A program made the position numbers and the translations under genes. A stretch of 11,324 bases of DNA from Dehalococcoidia bacterium (GTDB lineage: Bacteria; Chloroflexota; Dehalococcoidia; JACVQG01; JAHKAY01): the NCBI GenBank assembly GCA_030744635.1, contig JASLQE010000017.1:1-11324 (forward strand). The letters are read 5' to 3'. Positions 1 to 6,112 of this stretch are shown piece after piece. Below the pieces are notes generated by a model. That model saw only the letters and a list, made by a program, of their open reading frames with translations. It was not told the origin of the DNA and made no database searches. Within the stretch, counting starts at the first letter, position 1; every line of letters starts with the position of its first letter.

Positions 1-31
1 AGTCCAGGTTCGAATCCTGGGTCCCCAGCCA
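1..31 (+). tRNA. 3' end of a tRNA, probably tRNA-Gln (5' part outside window)
   Basis: The first bases read as a T-arm: stem CCAGG (4-8), loop TTCGAAT, stem CCTGG (16-20). A seven-base 3' acceptor strand GTCCCCA, discriminator G and an encoded CCA tail (29-31) follow. The acceptor strand requires a 5' strand TGGGGAC or similar; a U1-A72 pair with discriminator G is typical of bacterial tRNA-Gln. The anticodon lies outside the window, so the amino acid is inferred and only moderately sure; tRNA itself is near certain. Confidence 0.88.
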
Positions 32-44
32 TTTGCTTTTGCAT

Positions 45-593
45 ATGGACCGATGCCCCTGGGCCAACCACGACCCCTTATTGCTCCGCTACCACGACGA
101 GGAGTGGGGCACTCCCGTTCACGACGACAGGGTCCTCTTTGAGTTCCTAGCCCTGGAGGCCTTCCAGGCCGGACTATCCTGGCTCACCATCTTGCGCAAG
201 AGGGACGCTTTCCGCAGGGCCTTCAGCGGTTTTAATGTGGATAAAGTGGCCCGCTATACGGAAAGGGACATCGAGCGTCTTCTTGGTAACGCCAGCATTG
301 TCCGAAACAGGCGCAAGATTGAGGCCGTCATAACCAACGCCCGGCAGGTCTCAGAGGTCCAGCAGGAATACGGTAGCCTGGACCGCTATATCTGGCAGTT
401 TACCGGCCATACGCCGTTGCGCCGTCCAGACATCGCCACAGCGGGAATACCCACATCCAACCCGGAATCGGACGCCATGGTCCGGGACATGAAAAGACGA
501 GGATTCCGCTTTATCGGCACCACAACCTGCTATGCCTTCATGCAGGCCACCTGGATGGTCAACGACCATATGCCGGGCAGCTTCAAGCGGTAA
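45..593 (+). CDS. tag: DNA-3-methyladenine glycosylase I
   Basis: Tag excises 3-methyladenine from alkylated DNA in the cytoplasm, starting base excision repair. The 182-residue protein beginning MDRCPWANHDP aligns with the start of E. coli Tag (MERCGW...DP), so ATG 45 is preferred over TTG 33. Visible family features are Cys4 and His17 (zinc ligands), Glu38 in LEAFQAGLSW with Trp46 (substrate pocket), and GTTTCYAFMQ near the C-terminus followed by NDH with His175 (zinc ligand). The fourth E. coli zinc ligand, Cys179, aligns with Ser179 here (NDHMPGSFKR), which is unusual. No clear ribosome binding site precedes ATG 45 or TTG 33, and the gene starts only 13 nt after the tRNA CCA end, so it may be transcribed together with the tRNA. 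It converges with the next gene 23 nt downstream. Family assignment is very secure. Confidence 0.96.
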   Translation: MDRCPWANHDPLLLRYHDEEWGTPVHDDRVLFEFLALEAFQAGLSWLTILRKRDAFRRAFSGFNVDKVARYTERDIERLLGNASIVRNRRKIEAVITNARQVSEVQQEYGSLDRYIWQFTGHTPLRRPDIATAGIPTSNPESDAMVRDMKRRGFRFIGTTTCYAFMQATWMVNDHMPGSFKR

Positions 594-616
594 TGCAACG
601 CCTGAGGTCTGCGGAG

Positions 617-1075
617 CTATGCACCTCTGCTCTCCTGCATCCGAATCCGCTCCAGAGCCAGCTTTTCGGCCACCTCCACCGCCTTGGCGCACACCCGCGT
701 ATGGATACCCGACTCCCGAAGCTTCTGGCCGCCCTCCCGTGTGCGCAGGTCCAGTCCGGTAAGCTCGCGGCAGGCTGCCGCGCCCATCTCCGCCACAAAA
801 CCATCGAAAATGGGCTGGCAGATGCGATAGGTATTCCTGCGGTCCTGCTCGGATGAAGTGCGGCCATATTTCAGGCTAATCGCCAGGAACGCCCCCGAGA
901 GCGCGCCGCAAGTGCCCCCGGCACCACCACCACCACCACCGAAACCGGTGGCCGCCACAGGAACGACTCCGTCACCGATACCCATTGACCCGCATACCGA
1001 AAGGGCCACTGCCTCAGCGCAGTTAAAACCGGAGGAAAATAGCTCTTTGGCCCCTTTTTTTTCATCGGGCAACAT
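617..1075 (-). CDS. C_GCAxxG_C_C family putative redox protein
   Basis: This 152-residue protein matches the C_GCAxxG_C_C family (PF09719), small proteins with spaced conserved cysteines. Their biochemical role is not established; they are usually described as putative redox-active or metal-binding proteins of anaerobes. Visible elements are GFNCAEAV (Cys19), a glycine-rich stretch with GGTCGALSGA (Cys56), then Cys102 (ACRELTG) and Cys129 (RVCAKA), with further cysteines at 28 and 86. No signal peptide is seen, so it is probably cytoplasmic. ATG 1075 is preceded by AAAGGGGGTG, a reasonable ribosome binding site. Residues 46-51 are six consecutive glycines encoded by a trinucleotide repeat. 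It lies 104 nt downstream of the dehydratase-family gene on the same strand, so it could belong to that operon or have its own promoter. Confidence 0.85.
   Translation of the reverse strand: MLPDEKKGAKELFSSGFNCAEAVALSVCGSMGIGDGVVPVAATGFGGGGGGAGGTCGALSGAFLAISLKYGRTSSEQDRRNTYRICQPIFDGFVAEMGAAACRELTGLDLRTREGGQKLRESGIHTRVCAKAVEVAEKLALERIRMQESRGA
922..940. repeat. CAC/GTG trinucleotide repeat, six units
   Basis: Six CAC units plus one C on the plus strand. On the minus strand it encodes the glycine run at residues 46-51 of the C_GCAxxG protein. Such tracts can slip in replication; in-frame changes would only alter the number of glycines. Confidence 0.85.
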
Positions 1076-1179
1076 GCACCCCCTTTGTTATGCTATTAAC
1101 ACCTATAGTAACTCCCCCTTACCAGAAGGGCCCCTCCCGGTCTGGCAGCCTACCCCCGGAGGAGACGCCTTTCCCAACC
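1076..1179. other. Gap between dehydratase-family gene and C_GCAxxG gene
   Basis: On the minus strand this 104-nt stretch holds the ribosome binding site of the C_GCAxxG gene and an AT-rich part (about 1083-1112) with -10-like TACTAT and TATAGG, so an internal promoter is possible. The GC-rich part near 1130-1160 can form short stems but has no T-run. Confidence 0.35.
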
Positions 1180-2337
1180 TCACGAGCCGGCGGGTAGCAT
1201 CTCCAGAAAGGCCTCTATGCGGGTGCGGAGCTGTCCGGTGGCCGGCACATTATAGTCATCCTCCAGGGGCAGCACCGGTACCTCCACATGCTGCTCCAGG
1301 TACTCTTTCACATCGGGGACATCCAGTTCGTGAGTGTCGCAGTAACGGATGATATAGAAGATAACGCCCTGGACCCCGTAGTCCTTCACGAATTTCTTTA
1401 GATAGCCAAAGCGGTCCTCCAGGTCCTGGACATGGCTGCCAGCGCGGGGGCGATAGGTGCGTGGGCAGTTGATACCCTCCAGATACCGCCGGGCAATGGC
1501 CCGGGTGGGCGGGGCGGAGTTGCCCACCATCTGCCAGTGCGCCCGGCTCCCGGTGCATATGTCGTCCATCACCACATAGGCACCGGTATCCTCCACCAGC
1601 TTGATAAAAGGGGTATCGTCCAGTTCGCTGCCATAGATGAGCACCCTCGGGCGGGGTGGCAGCGGCTGCCGGGAGGCCACATCGCCAATGACCTCCCGCA
1701 GCAGGTCATTGGCCTCGACCACGGGCACGGTGGTGATGGCCATCATCACCTGAAGCACCTCGGTGCCAGTGATGCGCGGTGCCTTGCGCAGTTCGTATAG
1801 CTCCCGGATGAGCCGGCGGTTCTCATCATGCAGCTCCACCGCCGCCTGCAGGGCTTCAGGGGTGATTTTTCTCCCGGTGAACCCTTCCAGGGCCCGCAGA
1901 AAAAGCTCTAGTTCCCTCTCGAAGAAGGTAAAGGACGACGGGGACACCATATGCGGTACATTCAAGAAGTGGGTAAAAGGCACTGGACTGTAGAAGCGCC
2001 ATATATCGTATATGCGCTGCACTGTATCGCAGCTATGGGGCACCACCAGCCCGTCGAGGAAATCATACTCTCCCTTTAAGGCCCGGTCGAAGCAGCTACG
2101 CATGAAGGGACACATGATAGTCTCTAAATAGGCATCGGCCTGAGAGATAGGTTCCCGGGTGCTGCCCTGGATGCGGAAGGGTACCAGGTCCAGAGCGGTG
2201 AGGAACTCCACGGGGGGATAGCAGCACAGGTACCCCACTACTTTCTTACCTTCGGCTCTTAGCTGACGGGCCCGGCTGCCGAAGCTCTCCACCAAACCTT
2301 GTGCCCGAGCAATGCCTTTCTCATGGGTAACCGCCAT
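1180..2337 (-). CDS. 2-hydroxyacyl-CoA dehydratase / benzoyl-CoA reductase family subunit
   Basis: This 385-residue protein belongs to the 2-hydroxyacyl-CoA dehydratase family (PF06050, the HgdB/FldB/BcrB type). Members carry a [4Fe-4S] cluster and use ketyl-radical chemistry to dehydrate 2-hydroxyacyl-CoA or reduce aromatic acyl-CoA, oxygen-sensitively, in the cytoplasm. The three expected cluster cysteines are visible: Cys38 in the C-x-Y-x-P-x-E motif (CCYPPVEF), Cys103 in PHSCDTV and Cys333 in RYCDTH. Extra cysteines occur at 76 and 82. Length is normal for one subunit. ATG 2337 has AAAGGAG just upstream. The gene lies 14 nt after the class III CoA-transferase gene, so the two are probably one operon, which could activate and then transform one acid. 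Characterised systems need two such subunits and an ATP-dependent activator; neither partner is in the window. Family secure, substrate unknown. Confidence 0.9.
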   Translation of the reverse strand: MAVTHEKGIARAQGLVESFGSRARQLRAEGKKVVGYLCCYPPVEFLTALDLVPFRIQGSTREPISQADAYLETIMCPFMRSCFDRALKGEYDFLDGLVVPHSCDTVQRIYDIWRFYSPVPFTHFLNVPHMVSPSSFTFFERELELFLRALEGFTGRKITPEALQAAVELHDENRRLIRELYELRKAPRITGTEVLQVMMAITTVPVVEANDLLREVIGDVASRQPLPPRPRVLIYGSELDDTPFIKLVEDTGAYVVMDDICTGSRAHWQMVGNSAPPTRAIARRYLEGINCPRTYRPRAGSHVQDLEDRFGYLKKFVKDYGVQGVIFYIIRYCDTHELDVPDVKEYLEQHVEVPVLPLEDDYNVPATGQLRTRIEAFLEMLPAGS

Positions 2338-2351
2338 GGGACTCCTTTCCC

Positions 2352-3566
2352 TTAGATAACCCCTTCTTGCCTGAGGGACTCTATCTCCCGCGAGGTATAG
2401 CCACCTATCTCCTGAAGGACCTGCTCCGTATGCTCACCCAGATGAGGGGCGGGGAACGCTACCCGGGCCGGTGTCTCACTCAGGTCCACCGGCGGCCCCG
2501 CCACCCTCACCCGACCTATATCCGGGTGGTCACACTCCTGTATATAGCGGTTCTCCGCCACCTGCGGGTCATGCAGCAGGTCCGCCACACTGTTGATAGG
2601 GGTAACTATGAAGTCCCCCTTCTCCTTCAAAAAAACCACCCATTCTTCTGCACTACGCCCTAAAAATATCTCATCCAGTATGGCCACCGCCTCGGCGGCG
2701 TGCCGCTCTCGCTCCAGGGCGTTGGCGAAGCGGGAGTCGGAAGCCAGCTCAGGGCGGTCCACGGCCCGGCAGAAATGTTCCCAGTAGCGATCCGGCTGAA
2801 GATGGGCCAGTGCCAGCCAGCGTCCGTCAGCGCAGCGGTAGTGGTTCCACATCGGGTTCCACGCACTCTCCCGAGCCTGGCGGGGAAAGTCACGGTCTAA
2901 AAGACACGCCAGGGATACCGAGAGTCCCTGAAGGGTCATCATGCTGCTCAGGTGAGATACGCTCACTTCCTGGCCCATGCCGTAGCGCTCCCGGGCCAGC
3001 ACCGCCAACACCACCCCGTGGGCCAGCATTATGGCCCCCATCTGGTCGGATATGCCACCTACCAGGCCGGTGGGGGGCATATCTGGCTCCCCCGCGGCGA
3101 ACATGATGCCGGAGCGTGCCAGTCCCAAATAGTCAAAGGCCGGTTCCTGGCTTTCAGGGCCCAGAGGGCCCCACCCCGAGGCGCTGGCGTAGATGAGCCT
3201 GGGGTTGTCCCGGCGCAATGTGGCGTAGTCCAGCCCCAGCCGCTCCGCCACCCCGATGCGGAAGTTCTGGACGAGGACATCGCAGTTGGCCACCAGGCGG
3301 CGGACCACCTCGGCACCCCCGGGGGTCTTGAGGTCCAGAGCTATGCCCTTCTTATGACGGTTACAGCTCTCAAAGTAGTAGTTGCGGCCGCCGGGCAGGT
3401 CGGTAGGGATGCCTCTTATCCGCAGCAACCCCCGCCCCGGGTCCCCAACCCCCTTCTGCTCAATCTTTATGACCTCAGCGCCCAGGTCTGCAAGCATGAC
3501 CGTGGCCATGGGGCCAAACTGCCAGATAGTCCAGTCGAGCACACGGATACCGTCTAAAGGTTGCAC
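2352..3566 (-). CDS. Class III (CaiB/BaiF family) CoA-transferase
   Basis: These cytoplasmic enzymes move CoA between carboxylic acids through an enzyme-bound anhydride on an aspartate. The 404-residue protein has the family order: N-terminal QPLDGIRVLDWT and MLADLGAEVIKIE (about 22-36), then NRHKKGIALDLKTPGG (about 69-84), then VLVQNFRIGVAERLGLDY, and the catalytic region GGISDQMGAIMLAHG, where Asp174 is the expected nucleophile. DGRWLALAHLQ (about 247-257) and the LHDPQVAENRY motif (about 331-341) follow. An open frame extends upstream to 4127, but it runs antisense through the HIT gene; GTG 3566 fits the family start and has a strong GGGGGGAGG ribosome binding site 4 nt before it. It is first in a probable operon with the dehydratase-family gene. 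In phenyllactate and hydroxyisocaproate fermentation such a pair feeds the acid to the dehydratase as its CoA ester; that role is inferred here. Confidence 0.93.
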   Translation of the reverse strand: MQPLDGIRVLDWTIWQFGPMATVMLADLGAEVIKIEQKGVGDPGRGLLRIRGIPTDLPGGRNYYFESCNRHKKGIALDLKTPGGAEVVRRLVANCDVLVQNFRIGVAERLGLDYATLRRDNPRLIYASASGWGPLGPESQEPAFDYLGLARSGIMFAAGEPDMPPTGLVGGISDQMGAIMLAHGVVLAVLARERYGMGQEVSVSHLSSMMTLQGLSVSLACLLDRDFPRQARESAWNPMWNHYRCADGRWLALAHLQPDRYWEHFCRAVDRPELASDSRFANALERERHAAEAVAILDEIFLGRSAEEWVVFLKEKGDFIVTPINSVADLLHDPQVAENRYIQECDHPDIGRVRVAGPPVDLSETPARVAFPAPHLGEHTEQVLQEIGGYTSREIESLRQEGVI

Positions 3567-3593
3567 TCCGCCTCCCCCCAAAAGGTTCAGTCC

Positions 3594-3622
3594 ATTGTAA
3601 ATAATGGTAGATAGAAACGCAA
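3594..3622 (-). promoter_or_regulatory. Possible promoter for the CoA-transferase operon
   Basis: On the minus strand TTGCGT (3622-3617) and TACAAT (3599-3594) are separated by 17 nt. The -10 matches consensus at five of six positions; the -35 is weak. It sits about 28 nt upstream of GTG 3566, at a sensible distance. Confidence 0.4.
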
Positions 3623-3714
3623 ACCCGTGCTCAGATGTTGCTCGGCAGCGATTTCCCTCCCCACCCATCCCCGGTACTGCTCCGGTGGACTTCATCCTTC
3701 CAGGCCCCCCGGTG

Positions 3715-3744
3715 TTGAAACACCACACTGTAATGGGCCATAAT
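3715..3744 (+). promoter_or_regulatory. Probable promoter of the HIT-membrane protein operon
   Basis: TTGAAA (3715-3720, five of six to consensus) and CATAAT (3739-3744, five of six) are spaced by 18 nt. Transcription would begin near 3751, just before the ribosome binding site at 3757-3761, giving a very short leader. Confidence 0.5.
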
Positions 3745-3764
3745 TGCCCTTGAAAAGGAGGCCT

Positions 3765-4247
3765 ATGGAGCACCTGTGGGCACCGTGGCGCATAGATTAT
3801 ATCAGGATGGAGAAACCAACCGGCTGCTTCTTCTGCCAGACGGCCAAACAGGAGCCGGGTAACGATAACCTTATGCTGCTGCGGGGAGAGAAGAATTTCG
3901 TCCTGCTGAACTCCTTCCCCTACAACCCCGGGCACATGATGGTGGCCCCGTTGCGCCACACCGGCGACCTGCCCGGCCTGGATGACGCCGAGCTCCATGA
4001 GCATTTCGAGCTGGTGCGCCGTATGGTATCGGTTTTGGAGAAGTCGCTCCATGCCCAGGGGCTCAATGTGGGCATCAACCTGGGAGCCGTGGGCGGTGCG
4101 GGCGTTCCGGACCACCTCCACACCCATATCGTCCCCCGGTGGACCGGGGACACCAACTTCATGCCGGTGGTGGGTTCCACCAAGGTGCTGCCCCAGGCCC
4201 TACAGGACACCTACCGCATATTGAGGAACGGGCTGGGCAGCGCTTAG
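3765..4247 (+). CDS. HIT family nucleotide hydrolase/phosphorylase
   Basis: HIT proteins act on nucleotide phosphate bonds, such as diadenosine tetraphosphate or AMP-lysine, through a histidine triad. This 160-residue cytoplasmic protein opens with MEHLWAPWRIDYI, a signature of the Ap4A phosphorylase-like HIT group common in Actinobacteria and Chloroflexota. It has a CFFC pair (Cys21, Cys24) likely to bind zinc, NSFPYNPGHMMVAP (about 49-62), and the triad GAGVPDHLHTHIVPRW with His117, His119 and His121. ATG 3765 follows AAAAGGAGG closely (3 nt spacing) and matches the family start, so the upstream TTG 3744 is not favoured. Its TAG stop shares a base with the GTG start of the next gene, so the two are likely translated together. 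The natural substrate cannot be told from the sequence. Confidence 0.93.
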   Translation: MEHLWAPWRIDYIRMEKPTGCFFCQTAKQEPGNDNLMLLRGEKNFVLLNSFPYNPGHMMVAPLRHTGDLPGLDDAELHEHFELVRRMVSVLEKSLHAQGLNVGINLGAVGGAGVPDHLHTHIVPRWTGDTNFMPVVGSTKVLPQALQDTYRILRNGLGSA

Positions 4248-4600
4248 TGCTCCGCGGGCTTCACATCTCGCTGCTTGTACTATCCATAGTCCTGCTGCTG
4301 TGGGCGTTGATGGTAGTGGTTTGGAGCTATTCCAGCCCGTGGCTTCTGCTGCTGGGCACCATTGCGGTGGCCGGAGCGGGGACGGTGGTGGCCGGTGGGT
4401 GGAGATTGAGGCAGAAGCCCCATAGGGGGGCGGTGATGCTGACTGTAGGGGCCGGGGTATGCCTGGTGCTGCTGTCCTGGAGCCCTGTGGCGGCCATCAT
4501 AAGCCTGGTCCTGCTGGTAACCGGCATCATCTTCTGGGGACGGAACATCGGGCGGAGGCCGCCCAGGGGGTCTGGGGGGCTTCGCCCTCCAGAGAGATAG
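4247..4600 (+). CDS. Small four-helix membrane protein of unknown function
   Basis: I do not recognise a family for this 117-residue protein. Four hydrophobic segments are visible at about residues 5-27, 31-51, 61-78 and 80-97, with positively charged loops (WRLRQKPHRG between helices 2 and 3, WGRNIGRRPPR after helix 4) that place those loops on the cytoplasmic side by the positive-inside rule. GTG 4247 overlaps the HIT stop codon (TAGTG), which indicates translational coupling; the longer in-frame opening from 4139 overlaps the HIT gene and is unlikely. Residues 106-116 are encoded by a palindromic dispersed repeat (4564-4593), so the native C-terminus may have been changed by repeat insertion. 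The hydrophobic pattern and tight spacing make a real gene likely. Confidence 0.72.
   Translation: MLRGLHISLLVLSIVLLLWALMVVVWSYSSPWLLLLGTIAVAGAGTVVAGGWRLRQKPHRGAVMLTVGAGVCLVLLSWSPVAAIISLVLLVTGIIFWGRNIGRRPPRGSGGLRPPER
4564..4593 (+). repeat. Palindromic dispersed repeat, copy 1
   Basis: A 30-base element matching 27 of 30 positions of the reverse complement of 7333-7362. It contains TCTGGGGGG, loop CTTCG and CCCTCCAGA (4571-4593), a 9-bp stem with one G-U pair. It lies in the last codons of the small membrane protein, between convergent operons; the hairpin may act as a transcript end for either side, though no T-run follows. Confidence 0.75.
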
Positions 4601-4608
4601 TTCTCGGG

Positions 4609-5340
4609 CTAATACACCATCTCTCCCCGGATGAAGGATAGCGTGCGGGGGTCCTGGGGCTGGGTGAACAGCCTCTCCGTTTCCCCCACCTCCACCATCC
4701 GCCCCTCCAGCATCAGCATCACCCTCTGGCTGAGACGTCGCGCCTGGAAGACATTGTGCGTCACCAGGATGATGGTGGTGCCCTGCTCCCGGTTGATGGA
4801 TGTAACCAAGTCCTCAATCAGGGACACATTGTAGGGGTCCAGGTTGGCGGAAGGCTCGTCCAGGAGCAGCACCTCCGGGGCCACTACCATGGCCCGGGCC
4901 AGGGCCACCCGCCGCTTCTCCCCCCCGGAAAGGGTCTGGGCCCGTGCCTTAGACAGATGGTCCAACCCCACCCGTTCCAGGGCCTGCTCCAGCAGGCACC
5001 CCCCCCCTTTCTGTCCCCTTAGCCACAGGCCATACGCCACATTGCCCTTCACACTAGTGCTGAGGAGCATCGGTTCCTGGAACACCGTGGTTACCTTACG
5101 TCGGACATCCATCGGCACACTGCCGTTGCCGTTGACGGACAGGCCGTTAAAGCGGATGGTGCCGCTGGTGGTGGGTTCCAGGAAGTTGAGCATGCGCAGC
5201 AGTGTGCTCTTACCTGCACCGCTGGGACCCATGATGCCCAGAATCTCGCCTTTATATATCTCCAGGTGGCCTATGTGGCACACCACCCGGGAATCATAGC
5301 TTTTCATCACATCGTCCAGCAGATAGACTGTAGTTGGCAT
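4609..5340 (-). CDS. tupC: Tungstate ABC transporter ATP-binding protein
   Basis: This is the ATPase that powers tungstate uptake through TupB. The 243-residue protein has all ABC motifs in order: Walker A GPSGAGKST (38-46), Q-loop VFQEP with Gln88, signature LSGGE (137-141), Walker B VLLLDE (157-162) followed by PSANLD, and the switch His195 in LVTHN. It has no C-terminal regulatory domain of the ModC TOBE type, in keeping with the short Tup ATPases. ATG 5340 overlaps the TupB stop codon by one base (TGATG), so the genes are translationally coupled. The gene ends 8 nt from the convergent membrane protein gene. The ATPase call is certain; tungstate specificity comes from the neighbouring binding protein and permease. 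Confidence 0.93.
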   Translation of the reverse strand: MPTTVYLLDDVMKSYDSRVVCHIGHLEIYKGEILGIMGPSGAGKSTLLRMLNFLEPTTSGTIRFNGLSVNGNGSVPMDVRRKVTTVFQEPMLLSTSVKGNVAYGLWLRGQKGGGCLLEQALERVGLDHLSKARAQTLSGGEKRRVALARAMVVAPEVLLLDEPSANLDPYNVSLIEDLVTSINREQGTTIILVTHNVFQARRLSQRVMLMLEGRMVEVGETERLFTQPQDPRTLSFIRGEMVY

Positions 5341-6065
5341 CAGTCCAGTGCCCTCCCTTGAAGCTGCTGCATCATCAAGTTGATAACCAGGGTGATGCTG
5401 AGCAGCACTATCCCCAGGGCCATGGCATCGGCGAACAGCCCCATGCGGGTAAGCTCCACGATACCGGTGGTAAGCACCCGGGTATGCCCGGTGATGTTCC
5501 CCCCCACCATCATGGCCGCTCCCACCTCGGATATGATGCTGCCGAAGCCGGCAATCACCGCCACCGTCACTCCAAACCGGGCCTCTTTGATAATGGTGAT
5601 AGTGGCCTGCCAGTTGGTGGCCCCCAGGCTGCGCAGCTGCTGCCTGAGTTCCGGGTTGACACCCGTCACCGCCGCCATGGTGAAACCGGCCACCACGGGG
5701 AAGGCGATGATGGTCTGGGCGATGACGATGGCCTGGGGGCTATAGAGCCACCCCAGCCAACCCACCGGGCCGGTGCGGGACAGCATCAGGTAAACCAGCA
5801 GGCCCACCACCACTGGCGGGAACCCCATGCCAGTATAAAGAAAAGCGATGAATAGCCTTCTGCCCAGCCGGGCCACCAAGGATTCCCCGAAGCGGTGCAG
5901 CCCCAGCCAGGCCCCTGCCGGAATGCCTATGGCGGTGGTGAGGAGCAGGGCCAAGCCGGAGACCCGCAGGCTCAGCGATACTATCTCCCTTACCACCGGC
6001 GCACCGGTGAACAGAGAGTGCAGCGCCTGTACCAGCGCCTGCCAGAGTATCTCTATGGCAGCCAC
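5340..6065 (-). CDS. tupB: Tungstate ABC transporter permease
   Basis: This inner-membrane permease forms the tungstate channel. The 241-residue protein has hydrophobic segments at about 29-56, 72-96, 108-133, 163-184 and 207-232. The coupling (EAA) loop NPELRQQLRSLGATNWQA lies at about 137-154, and the TupB-like EVGAAMMVGGNI at 180-191. Start choice is awkward: GTG 6065 is the first start possible in this frame (an in-frame TAG lies two codons upstream), but its G is the last base of AGGAGG (6070-6065), far too close for that sequence to serve as its ribosome binding site. Translation may instead be coupled to a 12-codon upstream frame (6088-6053) that overlaps the start, or begin at the ATA codon at 6056. 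It is 47 nt downstream of tupA and overlaps tupC by one base. Confidence 0.92.
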   Translation of the reverse strand: MAAIEILWQALVQALHSLFTGAPVVREIVSLSLRVSGLALLLTTAIGIPAGAWLGLHRFGESLVARLGRRLFIAFLYTGMGFPPVVVGLLVYLMLSRTGPVGWLGWLYSPQAIVIAQTIIAFPVVAGFTMAAVTGVNPELRQQLRSLGATNWQATITIIKEARFGVTVAVIAGFGSIISEVGAAMMVGGNITGHTRVLTTGIVELTRMGLFADAMALGIVLLSITLVINLMMQQLQGRALD

Positions 6066-6088
6066 CTCCTAATAAAGCCGTTAGGCAT
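6053..6088 (-). CDS. Possible leader peptide overlapping the tupB start
   Basis: ATG 6088 is preceded by AAAGGA at about 7 nt and opens an 11-residue frame (MPNGFIRRWLP) that ends at a TAG within the first codons of tupB, in a different frame. Ribosomes ending here would be placed on the tupB start, which lacks a well-spaced ribosome binding site. This may be chance; no homology is claimed. Confidence 0.25.
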   Translation of the reverse strand: MPNGFIRRWLP

Positions 6089-6112
6089 TGATAGTCCTTT
6101 CTCCTCGCCCCT

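Larger units (their letters stand above)
3567..3764. other. Divergent intergenic region between CoA-transferase and HIT genes
   Basis: This 198-nt gap holds outward-facing promoter candidates for both flanking operons and a short perfect palindrome GGTGTTGAAACACC (3711-3724), which overlaps the -35 of the HIT promoter and could be a regulator site. I see no gene, RNA or insertion element in the rest. Confidence 0.5.

Noticed and set aside
922..939. Six CAC codons looking like a His-tag from a cloning vector
   Set aside because: The bases encode a glycine run within the glycine-rich motif of a native minus-strand gene; there is no vector sequence around it.
858..1352. 164-residue plus-strand frame with a proline run
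   Set aside because: It covers the opposite strand of the C_GCAxxG gene and part of the dehydratase gene; the proline run is only the glycine repeat read backwards.
3567..4127. Upstream extension of the CoA-transferase frame to 4127 (187 extra residues)
   Set aside because: It runs antisense through the HIT gene, has no family similarity, and GTG 3566 has a strong ribosome binding site and matches the family N-terminus.
4139..4246. Longer N-terminus of the small membrane protein from 4139
   Set aside because: The first 36 codons overlap the HIT gene in another frame and are not hydrophobic; the coupled GTG at 4247 starts just before helix 1.
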